DNA of 64,000 bases from Pandoraea iniqua (GTDB lineage Bacteria; Pseudomonadota; Gammaproteobacteria; Burkholderiales; Burkholderiaceae), in the NCBI RefSeq assembly GCF_902459685.1, contig NZ_CABPSF010000003.1, forward strand, positions 682,001 to 746,000, given 5' to 3'. The translations under genes were made by a program, and so were the position numbers. Below the pieces are notes generated by a model. It saw only the letters and a list, made by a program, of their open reading frames with translations. It ran no database searches and was not told the DNA's origin. Position 1 is the first letter of the stretch. Every line of letters begins with the position of its first letter. This document shows, in pieces, positions 32,114-41,483 of the stretch.

Positions 32114-34801
32114 TTACGCCTGCGCCGTCTGTTGCAGCGGCAGCCGGATATGAACAATGCCCGGTTCCATCTCTTTGTCGTCCACAAAGCCGAGGTGCCG
32201 GGCGAGTGTCAGCATACGCGTATTTGCCGTGAGTACATAGCCGATGAGTTCCCCGGTACCCCGCTTGCGGCTGTAGTCGACGATGTGTTCCATCAGCGCC
32301 CGCCCCAGCCCCCGGCCTTGTGCGGCCGGGCTCACCGTGACGGCGAATTCGGCCACCGTGTTGTCGGGGTCGGCCAGCGCCTGCACCACACCGAGCAGCC
32401 GCGTATTGCCGTCGTCGTCCTTTTCCGTCGCCACGAACGTCATCGAGCGGTCGTAGTCGATCTGGGTCACGCGTGCCATTTGCGAGTGCGACAGTTCCTT
32501 GATCAGCCCGAAGTAGCGGAACTGCACATCCTGCGGCGTCAGCGTGTGGAAAAACTGGTTGTAGGCGGGCTCGTCTTCCGGGCGGATCGGACGCACGCGC
32601 ACCGGCTTGCCGCCGGCGTCGATCGTGCTTTCCAGCTCCTGCGGATACGGACGGATGGCCAGACGAGCGTGGCCCGGTGCCACCGGCTTGCGCGCCACGA
32701 TGCGCGCGTCGAGCGCCAGCACGCCGCGCGAATCGGCGAACAGCGGATTGATGTCGAGTTCCGCAATCTCGGGCACGTCGCACACCAGTTGCGAGAGCTT
32801 CACCAGCGTGAGATAGATCGCTTCGTGATCGGCAGCCGGTCGACTGCGATACCCCGCGATCAGTTTCGACACACGGGCACGCGCCACCATATCGCGCGCC
32901 AGATTTAGGTTCAGCGGTGGCAGCCCGATCGTGCGATCGGCAATCACTTCTACTGCCGTGCCACCCTGCCCGAACAACAGCACCGGACCGAACACGCTAT
33001 CGGTCGCCACGCCGACGATCAGCTCGAAGGCCTCGGCGCCGTTCGCCATGCGCTGCACCGAGTAGCCGGTCACGCGAGCGTCGGGCTTGGCGGCGAGCGC
33101 CCGTTTGCGGATCTGGCGCGCCGCGTCCAGTGCCTGCTCCGCCGTCTCGATATTGAGCACCACGCCGCCGACATCCGACTTATGCGTGATGTCAGGCGAA
33201 ATCAGTTTGACGGCCACGGGGAAGCCGAGGCCCTGCGCCAATTCGGCGGCATGCTCGGGCGTATCGGCCACCACAGTCTCGACGACGGGAATGCCGTACG
33301 CGGCAAGCACCCCCTTCGCCTCGGGCTCGGTAAGCAATTCGCGGCCCTCGCGCATCGCGTCGCCGACGATGGCACGCACGCGCGCCACGTCCGGCGAGAA
33401 ACCGGGCGGAATCGACGGCGGGGTTTCCATCAGCAACGACTGGTTGCGGCGATAGTTCACCGCTTCGAGGAAGGCACGTGCCGCATTCTCCGGAGTGTCG
33501 TAGGTCGGCAACCCGGCCTCGCGGCAGATACGTCGTGCACGCTCGGCCGTCTCGCCGCCCAGCCAGCACGTGAACACGTTCTTCGATGGCCGGGGCAACG
33601 CCGCCAGTGCGTTCGCCACGTCCACACTCGGCATGACGGCCGTGGGCGCCTGAATAAACAGCACCGCTGCCGTCTCCGGGTCTTCGCACAACGCGGCGAG
33701 GGTTGCCGTATAGCGCGCGAGATCCGCGTCGCCGCCGATGTCCACCGGATTCACACGGCCCACCGTTTTCGGCAGCGCAGCGTCGAGCGCGTCGCGGGTC
33801 TTGTCCGACAGATGGGCCAGCTTACCGCCGTCGAGTACGAGGGCGTCGGTGGCCATCACCCCGGCCCCGCCGCCGTTGGTCATGATCGACAGTTTGTCGC
33901 CATAGAACGGTCGCAAACGCGCCAGCGTCTCGACGGCGGCAAACAGTTCGTCGGTGGTATTCACGCGCAACATGCCCGCGCGGCGAATCGCGGCGTCGTA
34001 GACGTCGTCGGCACCGGCCAGCGCCCCGGTATGTGACGCGGCGGCCTGTGCCCCTTCCGGCACCCGGCCCGACTTGATGACGACCACCGGCTTGTTGCGC
34101 GAGGCAGCGCGCGCCGCCGACATGAACTTGCGCGCGTCCCGAATCGATTCCATGTACATCAGGATGGCATCGGTGCGCGGATCGCTCGCGAGGTAATCGA
34201 GCATGTCGCCGAAGTCCACGTCGGCGCTGTCGCCCATCGAGACGAAATGCGAGAAGCCGATCTCGCGCGCGTCGGCCCAGTCGAGCACGGCCGTGGTCAG
34301 CGCCCCCGATTGCGACACGAAGGCGAGATTACCCGCCCGTGCGCCCATGTGGGCGAAGCTGGCGTTCAGCCCGATGCCCGGGCTCAGCATCCCGATGCAG
34401 TTCGGCCCGAGAATACGCAGCACGTGCGGCTTGGCGTTCTTGAGCATGCGATCTTGCAGCGTCACGCCGTCGCGATCGCGCTCCCGCGCAAGCCCCGAGG
34501 TAAGCACCACCACGGCACGCGTGCCGCGCTCGCCGAGGTCGCGAATCAGGTCGGGCACCGTCGTGGGCGGCGTGCAGATCACGGCAAGATCGGGGGCCTG
34601 CGGCAGGTCGGCCACGTCGCGATAACACTTGAGTCCCGCAAGCGTCGAGTACTTCGGATTGACCGGGTAGATCGCGCCCTCGAAGCCGCCGTCGATCACG
34701 TTTTGCAGCACGGTCGTGCCCACACGACGCTCGCGGTTGGACGCCCCGATGACGGCGACCGACTTCGGCTGGAACATTTGGCTCAGATTGCGGGTGGTCA
34801 T
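32114..34801 (-). CDS. Pat-type protein: ADP-forming acyl-CoA ligase fused to GNAT acetyltransferase
   Basis: From ATG 34,801 (GGAG five bases upstream) the protein is 895 residues. Domains in order: CoA-binding Rossmann (FQPKSVAVIGASNRERRVG), succinyl-CoA ligase-like domain with FVSQSGALTTAVLDWAD and ASHTGALAGADDVYDAA (His as in the phosphohistidine loop), ATP-grasp (VAVKLISPDITHKSDVGG), and a C-terminal GNAT domain (AVTVSPAAQGRGLGRALMEH). In Salmonella, Pat acetylates and so inactivates acetyl-CoA synthetase; ligase activity may be lost. An unlinked in-frame extension upstream is ignored. Confidence 0.9.
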   Translation of the reverse strand: MTTRNLSQMFQPKSVAVIGASNRERRVGTTVLQNVIDGGFEGAIYPVNPKYSTLAGLKCYRDVADLPQAPDLAVICTPPTTVPDLIRDLGERGTRAVVVLTSGLARERDRDGVTLQDRMLKNAKPHVLRILGPNCIGMLSPGIGLNASFAHMGARAGNLAFVSQSGALTTAVLDWADAREIGFSHFVSMGDSADVDFGDMLDYLASDPRTDAILMYMESIRDARKFMSAARAASRNKPVVVIKSGRVPEGAQAAASHTGALAGADDVYDAAIRRAGMLRVNTTDELFAAVETLARLRPFYGDKLSIMTNGGGAGVMATDALVLDGGKLAHLSDKTRDALDAALPKTVGRVNPVDIGGDADLARYTATLAALCEDPETAAVLFIQAPTAVMPSVDVANALAALPRPSKNVFTCWLGGETAERARRICREAGLPTYDTPENAARAFLEAVNYRRNQSLLMETPPSIPPGFSPDVARVRAIVGDAMREGRELLTEPEAKGVLAAYGIPVVETVVADTPEHAAELAQGLGFPVAVKLISPDITHKSDVGGVVLNIETAEQALDAARQIRKRALAAKPDARVTGYSVQRMANGAEAFELIVGVATDSVFGPVLLFGQGGTAVEVIADRTIGLPPLNLNLARDMVARARVSKLIAGYRSRPAADHEAIYLTLVKLSQLVCDVPEIAELDINPLFADSRGVLALDARIVARKPVAPGHARLAIRPYPQELESTIDAGGKPVRVRPIRPEDEPAYNQFFHTLTPQDVQFRYFGLIKELSHSQMARVTQIDYDRSMTFVATEKDDDGNTRLLGVVQALADPDNTVAEFAVTVSPAAQGRGLGRALMEHIVDYSRKRGTGELIGYVLTANTRMLTLARHLGFVDDKEMEPGIVHIRLPLQQTAQA

Positions 34802-34860
34802 AACGGCTCCGGGGGCAGAAACAAGGGAATTCGGGCGGAAGGAGTCAGGCAAAGACGACA

Positions 34861-34931
34861 AATGCGCGCCCCGGACCAACGCCGGTGCGCGCATTCACGA
34901 TAGATCGGCCGCCAACGACTGTCAGCGGCCG
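34861..34931 (-). terminator. Two stem-loops after dps
   Basis: A perfect 7-bp stem CGGCCGC / GCGGCCG (34,906-34,931) stands nine bases after the dps stop. A perfect 9-bp stem AATGCGCGC / GCGCGCATT (34,861-34,895) follows, with a T-rich but interrupted tail (TGTCGTCTTTG). The second is the better terminator candidate. Confidence 0.5.
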
Positions 34932-34939
34932 GATGGGGC

Positions 34940-35425
34940 TTACTCGCCGCGAAGGTGAGCCTCGACCTTCCAGAGGTGATCGTCGACACCGCGCGAGATT
35001 TCGGTAAAGACGTCCGACGTGGTGGCGTCGCCGATCTCGGCCGATGCGTCGATCAGGCCGCGAATGATTTCGCCATAGGCGGCCAGCGCCTCGGCCAGCG
35101 CGGCGGCGTGATCGAGCCCGCGCTTGAACTCGTTCTTGTACTTCGGCAGTTCGGTCTTTTCCGCCACGGTCTGCACACGGCCGTCGGCCACGCCACCGAG
35201 CGCGACGAGACGCTCGGCGCACAGGTCGGCCCATTCGATCGCGGCGTTGTACACGTCGTCAAACAACAGATGCAGTTCGATGAAGCCCGGGCCGTGCACG
35301 TTCCAATGCGCCTGCTTGGCCTGACGCTGGACGTCGATGCCGTTGATCAGCCCGCGGTTGAGCAGATTGACCGACTCGATACGAATCTTTTCACCGAGGG
35401 TGTTACGCGTATGGTTCAGAGCCAT
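34940..35425 (-). CDS. dps: Dps-family ferritin-like DNA protection protein
   Basis: The 161-residue protein has the Dps ferroxidase signature KQAHWNVHGPGFIELHLLFDD followed by YNAAIEWADLCAERLVALGG, with the His, Asp and Glu ligands in place. It would form a 12-subunit shell oxidising Fe(II) with H2O2 and binding DNA in stationary phase or oxidative stress. The C-terminus is short and acidic, so DNA contact would rely on the basic N-terminus. Confidence 0.94.
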   Translation of the reverse strand: MALNHTRNTLGEKIRIESVNLLNRGLINGIDVQRQAKQAHWNVHGPGFIELHLLFDDVYNAAIEWADLCAERLVALGGVADGRVQTVAEKTELPKYKNEFKRGLDHAAALAEALAAYGEIIRGLIDASAEIGDATTSDVFTEISRGVDDHLWKVEAHLRGE

Positions 35426-35559
35426 TTCACACTCCTGCTGACGTCTGGCAGCACAGCGGCTGCCGGGGGGAGGAATCCGCCGGCATCAGGTGGCCGGGGC
35501 CACTTGGGCGGACGAACGGAAACGCTGATCGGGGAATCGTATTGCGCCATGCGACGGCA

Positions 35560-36144
35560 TCAAGGCCGCGCATGCCCCGAATTTGTCGATGAGGACGTGG
35601 GCGACGCACCGTGCGCCACGCCCCGCAATTTGAAGCCGGCCAACACGAGCAGTACGCCCCACACGATGGCCCACGCGCCGATGGCCCAGATGAGCGCCAA
35701 CGCCCCGGCACCCGGCTGCCACATGATGAACACGGCAAACAGAATGCTGAACACACCGGAAAGAATGATCCACAGCTCGCCTTGGATCTCACGGCGCAAC
35801 GCAATACCGGCTGCAATTTGCAGCACGCCGGTGACGAAACTCCAGGCGACGATATAGATGAGCAACGCAACGGCGGTCAACGCCGGGTTGAGATAAGTCA
35901 GGACACCGATGATGATGCCGGCAACGCCCTGTAACAGCGGCAGCCACCATTCGGCGTGCTCTTTACGCGCGCTCCACGCACCGGCGAGAGAAAAGACCCC
36001 GTCGACAAACGAAAACGCACCAAAGCACAGCACTAGCACGGCAAGGGTCACACCGGGCACCGTAAATGCCGCGATCCCGAAGACAACGGCGAGTACGCCG
36101 CGCAAAACAAGCAACCACCAGTATTTCGACAGAAGTCTGAGCAT
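35560..36144 (-). CDS. HdeD family (DUF308) membrane protein
   Basis: The 194-residue protein has six hydrophobic segments in three pairs, the HdeD/DUF308 layout: YWWLLVLRGVLAVVFGIAAF, LCFGAFSFVDGVFSLAGAW, LLQGVAGIIIGVLTYL, IYIVAWSFVTGVLQIAAGIA, WIILSGVFSILFAVFIM and AIGAWAIVWGVLLVLAGF. In E. coli HdeD helps acid resistance at high cell density. GAGAGGGA precedes the ATG. It lies 134 bases upstream of dps on the same strand, a plausible stress pair. Confidence 0.88.
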   Translation of the reverse strand: MLRLLSKYWWLLVLRGVLAVVFGIAAFTVPGVTLAVLVLCFGAFSFVDGVFSLAGAWSARKEHAEWWLPLLQGVAGIIIGVLTYLNPALTAVALLIYIVAWSFVTGVLQIAAGIALRREIQGELWIILSGVFSILFAVFIMWQPGAGALALIWAIGAWAIVWGVLLVLAGFKLRGVAHGASPTSSSTNSGHARP

Positions 36145-36659
36145 GGCATCCCTCTCGTGAAATATCCGCAGGCAGCGAACACGGGCGGCGGGCGGCGTGT
36201 CTTGCGCGGGTAGCGCAGACGACGCCCGATACGCGTCAAGAAGTCATTCTAGAGACGGCGACGTAACGAGGGCAAGTGAAATATGCGCGAATGCTTGTGC
36301 TGCGCACGCAGGCATTGATCGCCGTCATATCGGCCTGCGACACGGTGTCGCACAGGGCGCGAGCCCGCGGCCGCCTCTGTTGCGCCACATCCACGCGTGC
36401 GCACTGCGTCTCGCCGAAACATGCGCGTTGCGCGTATGCCAGCGGCACGGAAAGCGCGGCATCTCGTCGCATCGTTGGGAACATTCCGAAAGGCCCGCAA
36501 GCACGCGCATTCCGCGCAATTGCCTTCATAAACTACGTAAACAGCGTCTGTAAAACAGGTGTCACCAACGCTGTCCGCGTAGTACCCGCCGTGCCGCTTA
36601 GTGCCTGAACGCGCTTCGAATGGCCTCACTTTCAAATAGGACTCCGAAGGAGAACGACG
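36145..36659. other. 515-base intergenic region before the pilus operon
   Basis: Divergent region between the HdeD gene and the pilus operon. I find no credible gene on either strand. It must carry promoters for both sides, but no clear -35/-10 pair stands out. GAAGGAG just before 36,660 is the ribosome site of the pilin gene. Confidence 0.5.
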
Positions 36660-37187
36660 ATGAAGAAATCGCTGCTGTGCCTGGCCCTGTCCGGGGCTGC
36701 CGGATTGCTCGCACTGAATGGCCCCGTACAAGGCGCCACATACTCCAACGGCTCGGCGACGGCAACGATGCTGGTGTCGCTGACCATTCTGCCGGGGTGC
36801 ACTATTGCGGCGACGCCGATGACGTTCACGCCCGTGCAAGGCTCGGCCACCGGGCCGGTATCGAGCACCTCGACGCTGACCGTGATCTGCACCTCGTCCA
36901 CCGGCTACAACATCGGGCTGAACGCCGGCACCACCGCCAGCTCCACCGAGACCAGCCGCCTGCTCGCGGGCACGCTTACCGGCAACACCACGACCATTCC
37001 GTTCGGGCTCTATCAAGACTCGGGCCATGCCACGCCGTGGGGCAACACCCAAGGCACCAATACGCTGGGCGACTCGGGCAGCGGCGTGCTGAAAACGTAC
37101 ACCGTCTACGGGCAGGCAACACTCTCGGCCACCATGCCGACACCGGACGTCTACACCTCGACGGTGACGGCGACCGTGTATTTCTGA
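36660..37187 (+). CDS. Spore coat U-domain pilin (archaic chaperone-usher major subunit)
   Basis: The 175-residue protein has a signal peptide (MKKSLLCLALSGAAGLLALN, cleavage after about GPVQGA) and one spore-coat-U / Csu-type pilin domain: LTILPGCTIAATPMTF, STLTVICTSSTGYNIGL, PFGLYQDSGHATPWGNTQG, and the terminal strand YTSTVTATVYF. Two Cys residues (GC, IC) should form the family disulphide. It is the first gene of a four-gene operon and probably forms the pilus rod. Confidence 0.9.
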   Translation: MKKSLLCLALSGAAGLLALNGPVQGATYSNGSATATMLVSLTILPGCTIAATPMTFTPVQGSATGPVSSTSTLTVICTSSTGYNIGLNAGTTASSTETSRLLAGTLTGNTTTIPFGLYQDSGHATPWGNTQGTNTLGDSGSGVLKTYTVYGQATLSATMPTPDVYTSTVTATVYF

Positions 37188-37197
37188 GGCCATCACG

Positions 37198-37959
37198 ATG
37201 ACGACTCCCTCGAGACCCGACGCCCGCCGTCACGCCGCCCGGGCGGCCAGCGGTGCCTTTGTCGCCCTGTTGACGCTGGGCGTGACCGACGGCAATGGCG
37301 CGAGCCTTCAGGTCTCGCCCGTGATCGTCAGTCTGGCACCGGCGCAACCTGCGACCACACTCACCCTAGGCAACACCGGCGACCTGCCGATTCACGGGCA
37401 ACTGCGCCTGTACGTCTGGACGCAGCGAGATGGCGAGAACGTGCTCATGCCGACCGAAGCCCTGATCGCCAGCCCGCCGATCCTGCGTATCGAGCCCGGT
37501 GAGCAGCAGATCGTGCGGCTTGTGCGCCTGAGCGCCGAGCCCACGCAGGGCGAGCAGAGCTATCGGCTGCTGGTCGACGAACTGCCTGCCGTGGCGGAGG
37601 CACCGGCCGAGGGCGTCACCATCCGCCTGCGCTATTCGCTGCCGGTATTCGTGCAGGCAACCGACGCGCAGGCGCCGTCGCTGCGCTTCGACATGCACTG
37701 GCTGCGAGGTGAATTGGAAGTACACAACGACGGGGAACAGCACGCCCAGTTGGGCGCCACGCGCGTGCTTGACGCCACGGGCCGGAGCGTTGAGCTCACG
37801 CACGGGTTGCTGGGTTACGTACTGGCCGGGCAGACACGGCGCTTTGCCGTGCGGTGGCCGTCAGGCGCACCGCCGATCCCGCCGTTCACCGTGGAGTCGC
37901 GCATCGATACGGTGCCGATGCGGTTTGCTGCCAGCCCCACCGCGGATGGCGAGCGGTAA
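37198..37959 (+). CDS. PapD-like periplasmic pilus chaperone (CsuC type)
   Basis: The 253-residue protein has an export signal after an Arg-rich start, then the two immunoglobulin-like lobes: LQVSPVIVSLAPAQPATTLT, LRIEPGEQQIVRLVRLS and, at the C-terminal lobe, ELEVHNDGEQHAQLGATRV. It would cap pilin subunits by donor-strand complementation and carry them to the usher. It begins 10 bases after the pilin stop. Confidence 0.92.
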   Translation: MTTPSRPDARRHAARAASGAFVALLTLGVTDGNGASLQVSPVIVSLAPAQPATTLTLGNTGDLPIHGQLRLYVWTQRDGENVLMPTEALIASPPILRIEPGEQQIVRLVRLSAEPTQGEQSYRLLVDELPAVAEAPAEGVTIRLRYSLPVFVQATDAQAPSLRFDMHWLRGELEVHNDGEQHAQLGATRVLDATGRSVELTHGLLGYVLAGQTRRFAVRWPSGAPPIPPFTVESRIDTVPMRFAASPTADGER

Positions 37960-40495
37960 CCGTGGCTGTGCGGCCCTCGCGCCCCTCACCCCCCACGACC
38001 GCGCCCTCGGCCGCCCCGAGCGGCGCGGCGTGGTGCGCGTGGCGTCGGGTGCGGTGGCCAGCGTCATGGTGTCGACAATGGCCTTGAGCGGTCCGGCGTC
38101 GAGCGCGGGCGCATTGGCCACTGCGGCGGCGGCCGAGCCGTCCGTAGCCGAAGCACGCACCGACGTGCCTGCGGCAACGGTGATGGCGCCGCCGACGCCG
38201 ACGTCCCCTGCCCGGCCCGACGGTCGCTACGTTCTCGACGTGCTCATCAACGGTCAGCCGACCGGGTTGCTGGCCCCGTTCACGCGGCGCAACGGCCATT
38301 GGTTCGTCAACGCCGGCGACTTGCGCCGGCTTGGCCTGTCTGCCAACGCACTGCCGCGTGACGACGCGCGGGAAGTTGCGCTCGATACGCTCGACGGCGT
38401 GCAGGTTGCCTACGATGCCACGCACCAGCGCCTCGATCTTCGTCTGGGCGACGCGTGGCTCACGCCCTATCGCGTCGGGGGCATGCTCGCCGAGGCCGTG
38501 AACGCCACGGCCGACCCCGGCCTGATCGTGAACTACGACGGCTACTTGCAACGCGACCGTCACACGCAGGCGTCGGTGTGGAGCGAAGTCCGTGGTTTCT
38601 GGTCGGGGGCCAGCGTCTCGCAGACCGGGCTCATCGAACACTCGCCATGGCGGCGCGGCTACTTGCGCTACGACACTGCGTGGCAACGCAACGACCCGGC
38701 CACGCTGACCAGTTGGACGGCGGGCGACCTCATTACGGGCTCGTTGTCATGGTCCCGCTCCGTGCGGATTGCGGGGCTGCAATGGCGACGCAACTTCAGC
38801 CTGCGCCCCGATCTGGTCACGTTCCCCGTGCCTGCGTTGCGAGGCAGCGCCGTCGTGCCGTCTTCGGTCGATCTGTATCTCGACGGTGTGCGGCGCTTCG
38901 GCAGCCGCGTGCCGCCGGGGCCTTTCGTGATTCAGGAGGCGCCGGGACTGACCGGCGATTTGCAGGCAAGCGTCGTCACACGCGATGCGCTCGGGCGCGA
39001 GCAGATCACGACCGTGCCGCTCTACATCGATCCACGGCTGTTGGCCAAGGGGCTGTCGAGCTTCTCGCTGGAAGCCGGTTTGCCGCGCGACGACTATGGC
39101 GTGCGTTCGTTTTCGTATCGGCATCATCCGGTCGCCTCGGTGGCGGCGCGATATGGGGTCACCGACACGCTCACGCTGGAAGCGCAGGCACAAGCGGGTC
39201 GACGTCTCGCGATGGGTGGTGTCGGCGCGCTAATCGCGTTGCGGCGCGCCGGGGTGATCAGTGCGGCGATGGCCGCGTCCGGCGGACGCCGCACCGGCGC
39301 TCAATGGAGCGCGGGCTACCAGTACATTTCGCGGCGCGTGAGCGTCGATGCGCAGATCATCCGCACGGCGGGCCGATATCGCGATCTTGCATCGCTCGAC
39401 GGGTCACCCGCCGCCGATGCCAGCGAACGTGTCAGCGTCTCGGTGCCGTGGGGACGGGGCGGCACGGCGTCGCTCGCCTACTTCGGCCAGCGTGCGCCGC
39501 GCCAGCCTGCCACGCGCGTGCTGTCCGCCAGCCTCAACGTGCCGGCCAGCTCACGCGGCATGCTCTCGATCGGCGGCTTTCGCGACCTCGCGCGACGGCG
39601 CTCGCACGGGGTGTTCGCCATGTTGAGCCTGCTGCTAGGGAATGGCGTGCTGGGGAGTGCCTCCGTCACGCAACAGGACGGTCAAACCCAAGCGTGGGCG
39701 TCGGCAGGACGCACGCCCGACTACGGCGGCGGCTGGGGTTGGCAAGTGCTCGGCGGGCGGGCCTTTTCACAACGCACCGCGCAAGGCGAGCTGCGCTATC
39801 TCGGGCGCCATGGCGAAGTGTCGGCATTGGCACAGCAAGTGGGCCGTCAGCGCGGCGCAGCCCTCGGCATGACCGGCGCCCTCGTCGTCATGGACCGCAG
39901 CCTGCATGCCACGCGGCGCACGTACGACGCCTTCGCCCTCGTCAGCACCGACGGCCGCGCCGATGTGCCCGTGTTGCGCGAATCGGTGCCGATCGGGCAT
40001 ACCGATGCGCGTGGCTACTTTCTCGTGCCGGATCTGAACGGGTTCGAACAGGCACGTATCGGCATCGATCCCATGCACCTGCCCGCCGATCTGGAGGTCG
40101 TGACGACCGAGCGGCGCATTGCGCCGCAAACGGGCGCCGGCGTGCTCGTACGCTTTCCCGTGCGGCGCTATCAAGCGGCGCTGATCACGCTGGTGAGCGC
40201 GGCCGGTGTGCCGCTCAAACCCGGGGCATCGGTGCGGCATGTGCAAAGCGGCTTCATCACCGTGGTGGGCTACGACGGCGAGGCGTTCATCGACACGCTC
40301 GCCCCGCGCAACACGCTCGAATCGCACGATGGCGTGCAGCGCTGCCGCGCAACGTTCGACTGGCGAGCCCCGCCCGATGGCGAGATTGCCCGCGTCGGCC
40401 CGCTCGTGTGCATTCCCTTCGGCGCGCTGGCACACGATGCCAAGTCGCGCGGCCCGGGTGCGCAGGCGTCGACAGCCCGGGAGGATGGTTCATGA
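37946..40495 (+). CDS. Outer-membrane usher (CsuD type)
   Basis: From ATG 37,946 (overlapping the chaperone by 14 bases) the protein is 849 residues; a later start at 38,068, just before a hydrophobic signal-like segment, is possible. The N-terminal domain has RYVLDVLINGQPTGLLAPF. The barrel and plug region shows SVDLYLDGVRRFGSRVPPGP and FVIQEAPGLTGDLQASVVTR, both usher signatures. The C-terminal domain has RIGIDPMHLPADLEVVTTER and GVLVRFPVRRYQAALITLV. It exports and polymerises the pilus. Confidence 0.93.
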   Translation: MASGNRGCAALAPLTPHDRALGRPERRGVVRVASGAVASVMVSTMALSGPASSAGALATAAAAEPSVAEARTDVPAATVMAPPTPTSPARPDGRYVLDVLINGQPTGLLAPFTRRNGHWFVNAGDLRRLGLSANALPRDDAREVALDTLDGVQVAYDATHQRLDLRLGDAWLTPYRVGGMLAEAVNATADPGLIVNYDGYLQRDRHTQASVWSEVRGFWSGASVSQTGLIEHSPWRRGYLRYDTAWQRNDPATLTSWTAGDLITGSLSWSRSVRIAGLQWRRNFSLRPDLVTFPVPALRGSAVVPSSVDLYLDGVRRFGSRVPPGPFVIQEAPGLTGDLQASVVTRDALGREQITTVPLYIDPRLLAKGLSSFSLEAGLPRDDYGVRSFSYRHHPVASVAARYGVTDTLTLEAQAQAGRRLAMGGVGALIALRRAGVISAAMAASGGRRTGAQWSAGYQYISRRVSVDAQIIRTAGRYRDLASLDGSPAADASERVSVSVPWGRGGTASLAYFGQRAPRQPATRVLSASLNVPASSRGMLSIGGFRDLARRRSHGVFAMLSLLLGNGVLGSASVTQQDGQTQAWASAGRTPDYGGGWGWQVLGGRAFSQRTAQGELRYLGRHGEVSALAQQVGRQRGAALGMTGALVVMDRSLHATRRTYDAFALVSTDGRADVPVLRESVPIGHTDARGYFLVPDLNGFEQARIGIDPMHLPADLEVVTTERRIAPQTGAGVLVRFPVRRYQAALITLVSAAGVPLKPGASVRHVQSGFITVVGYDGEAFIDTLAPRNTLESHDGVQRCRATFDWRAPPDGEIARVGPLVCIPFGALAHDAKSRGPGAQASTAREDGS

Positions 40496-41466
40496 GATTC
40501 ATGAGGTTCATGACCTTACCCGTGCCCGTCCGGGTCGCCGCGTGCCTCTGCGCCTTCAGCACGGCCGCTGCGGGGCAAACTTGCTCGATCGGCACGCCGA
40601 CGCTGGCGTTTTCCGCCTTCAGTCCGATCTCCGGCGCGGCGCTCTCGGCCACCGGCACGATTCCCGTGTCATGCACATTTCCGCTGCTCGGCGGTAACCC
40701 GAACGTCAAACTCTGTCTGGCGCTCAACGCCAGCCAGCCGCTCACGCTCGTGAACTCAGGCAACGCGATCAACTTCGGGCTGTTCATCGACCCGGCGTTC
40801 TCGACCGCGTGGGGCAACAGCACCGCCAACGTCATCGCGGTGACCATGGCGCGCAACATCCTCGGCGGCACGGTCACGCAGAACGTCAACCTCTACGCAC
40901 GCATTACGGCATCGCAGACCACCGTACCCACGTCGTCGAACGGCAACACGGTGTACACCCACGCGTTCGCTGCCACCGACGCGACGCTGCAATACGCGTC
41001 GTATGCCGCACTCTCCCCTGCGCCAGCCTGCGGCAGCGCAATGACGGCCGCCGCCGGGGTGCCCTTCAATGCCAATGTCACGGTCATCAACAACTGCACG
41101 ATTGCGGCCGCCAACATCACCTTCGCCACGCAGTCCACGCTCAGCAAGGTAGTCACAGGCAGCAGCACGCTCACCGTGCAATGCACGAAGAACGATGCGT
41201 TTCGCATCAGCCTGTCGGGGGGATTGGCGGGCACCGTGGCGGCGCGCTCGATGACGGGGCTCACTGCGTCACGCGTGAGCTATCAGCTCTATCTCGATAG
41301 CGGATACAGCACCATCTGGGGCGATGGCACCTCAGGCACGTCGCAGCTCACCGGCATCGGCACCGGTGTCGTGCAGGCCGTGCCGATCTACGCGCGAGTG
41401 CCTGTGCAGACGACACCCGCGCCGGGGCTCTACACCGATACGGTCACGGCGACGATTCAGTTCTGA
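40492..41466 (+). CDS. Two-domain spore coat U protein, probable pilus tip adhesin (CsuE type)
   Basis: The start overlaps the usher stop (ATGA) and has GGGAGG upstream. The 324-residue protein has a signal peptide ending near STAAAGQ and two spore-coat-U domains. Domain one has SIGTPTLAFSAFSPISGAAL and ends around ATLQYASYAALS. Domain two has VTVINNCTIAAANITFATQS, STLTVQCTKNDAFRISLSGG and a terminal YTDTVTATIQF. Two-domain members sit at the tip of archaic pili and bind surfaces. Domain one probably holds the adhesin part. Confidence 0.87.
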   Translation: MRFMRFMTLPVPVRVAACLCAFSTAAAGQTCSIGTPTLAFSAFSPISGAALSATGTIPVSCTFPLLGGNPNVKLCLALNASQPLTLVNSGNAINFGLFIDPAFSTAWGNSTANVIAVTMARNILGGTVTQNVNLYARITASQTTVPTSSNGNTVYTHAFAATDATLQYASYAALSPAPACGSAMTAAAGVPFNANVTVINNCTIAAANITFATQSTLSKVVTGSSTLTVQCTKNDAFRISLSGGLAGTVAARSMTGLTASRVSYQLYLDSGYSTIWGDGTSGTSQLTGIGTGVVQAVPIYARVPVQTTPAPGLYTDTVTATIQF

Positions 41467-41483
41467 AACCCGGGGGTGGGCGC

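Noticed and set aside
38455-41466. 1003-codon open frame on the + strand across the usher gene
   Set aside because: Only its 3' third (from 40,492) is real, the tip adhesin. The upstream part is the Arg/Ala-rich shadow of the usher frame in high-GC DNA.
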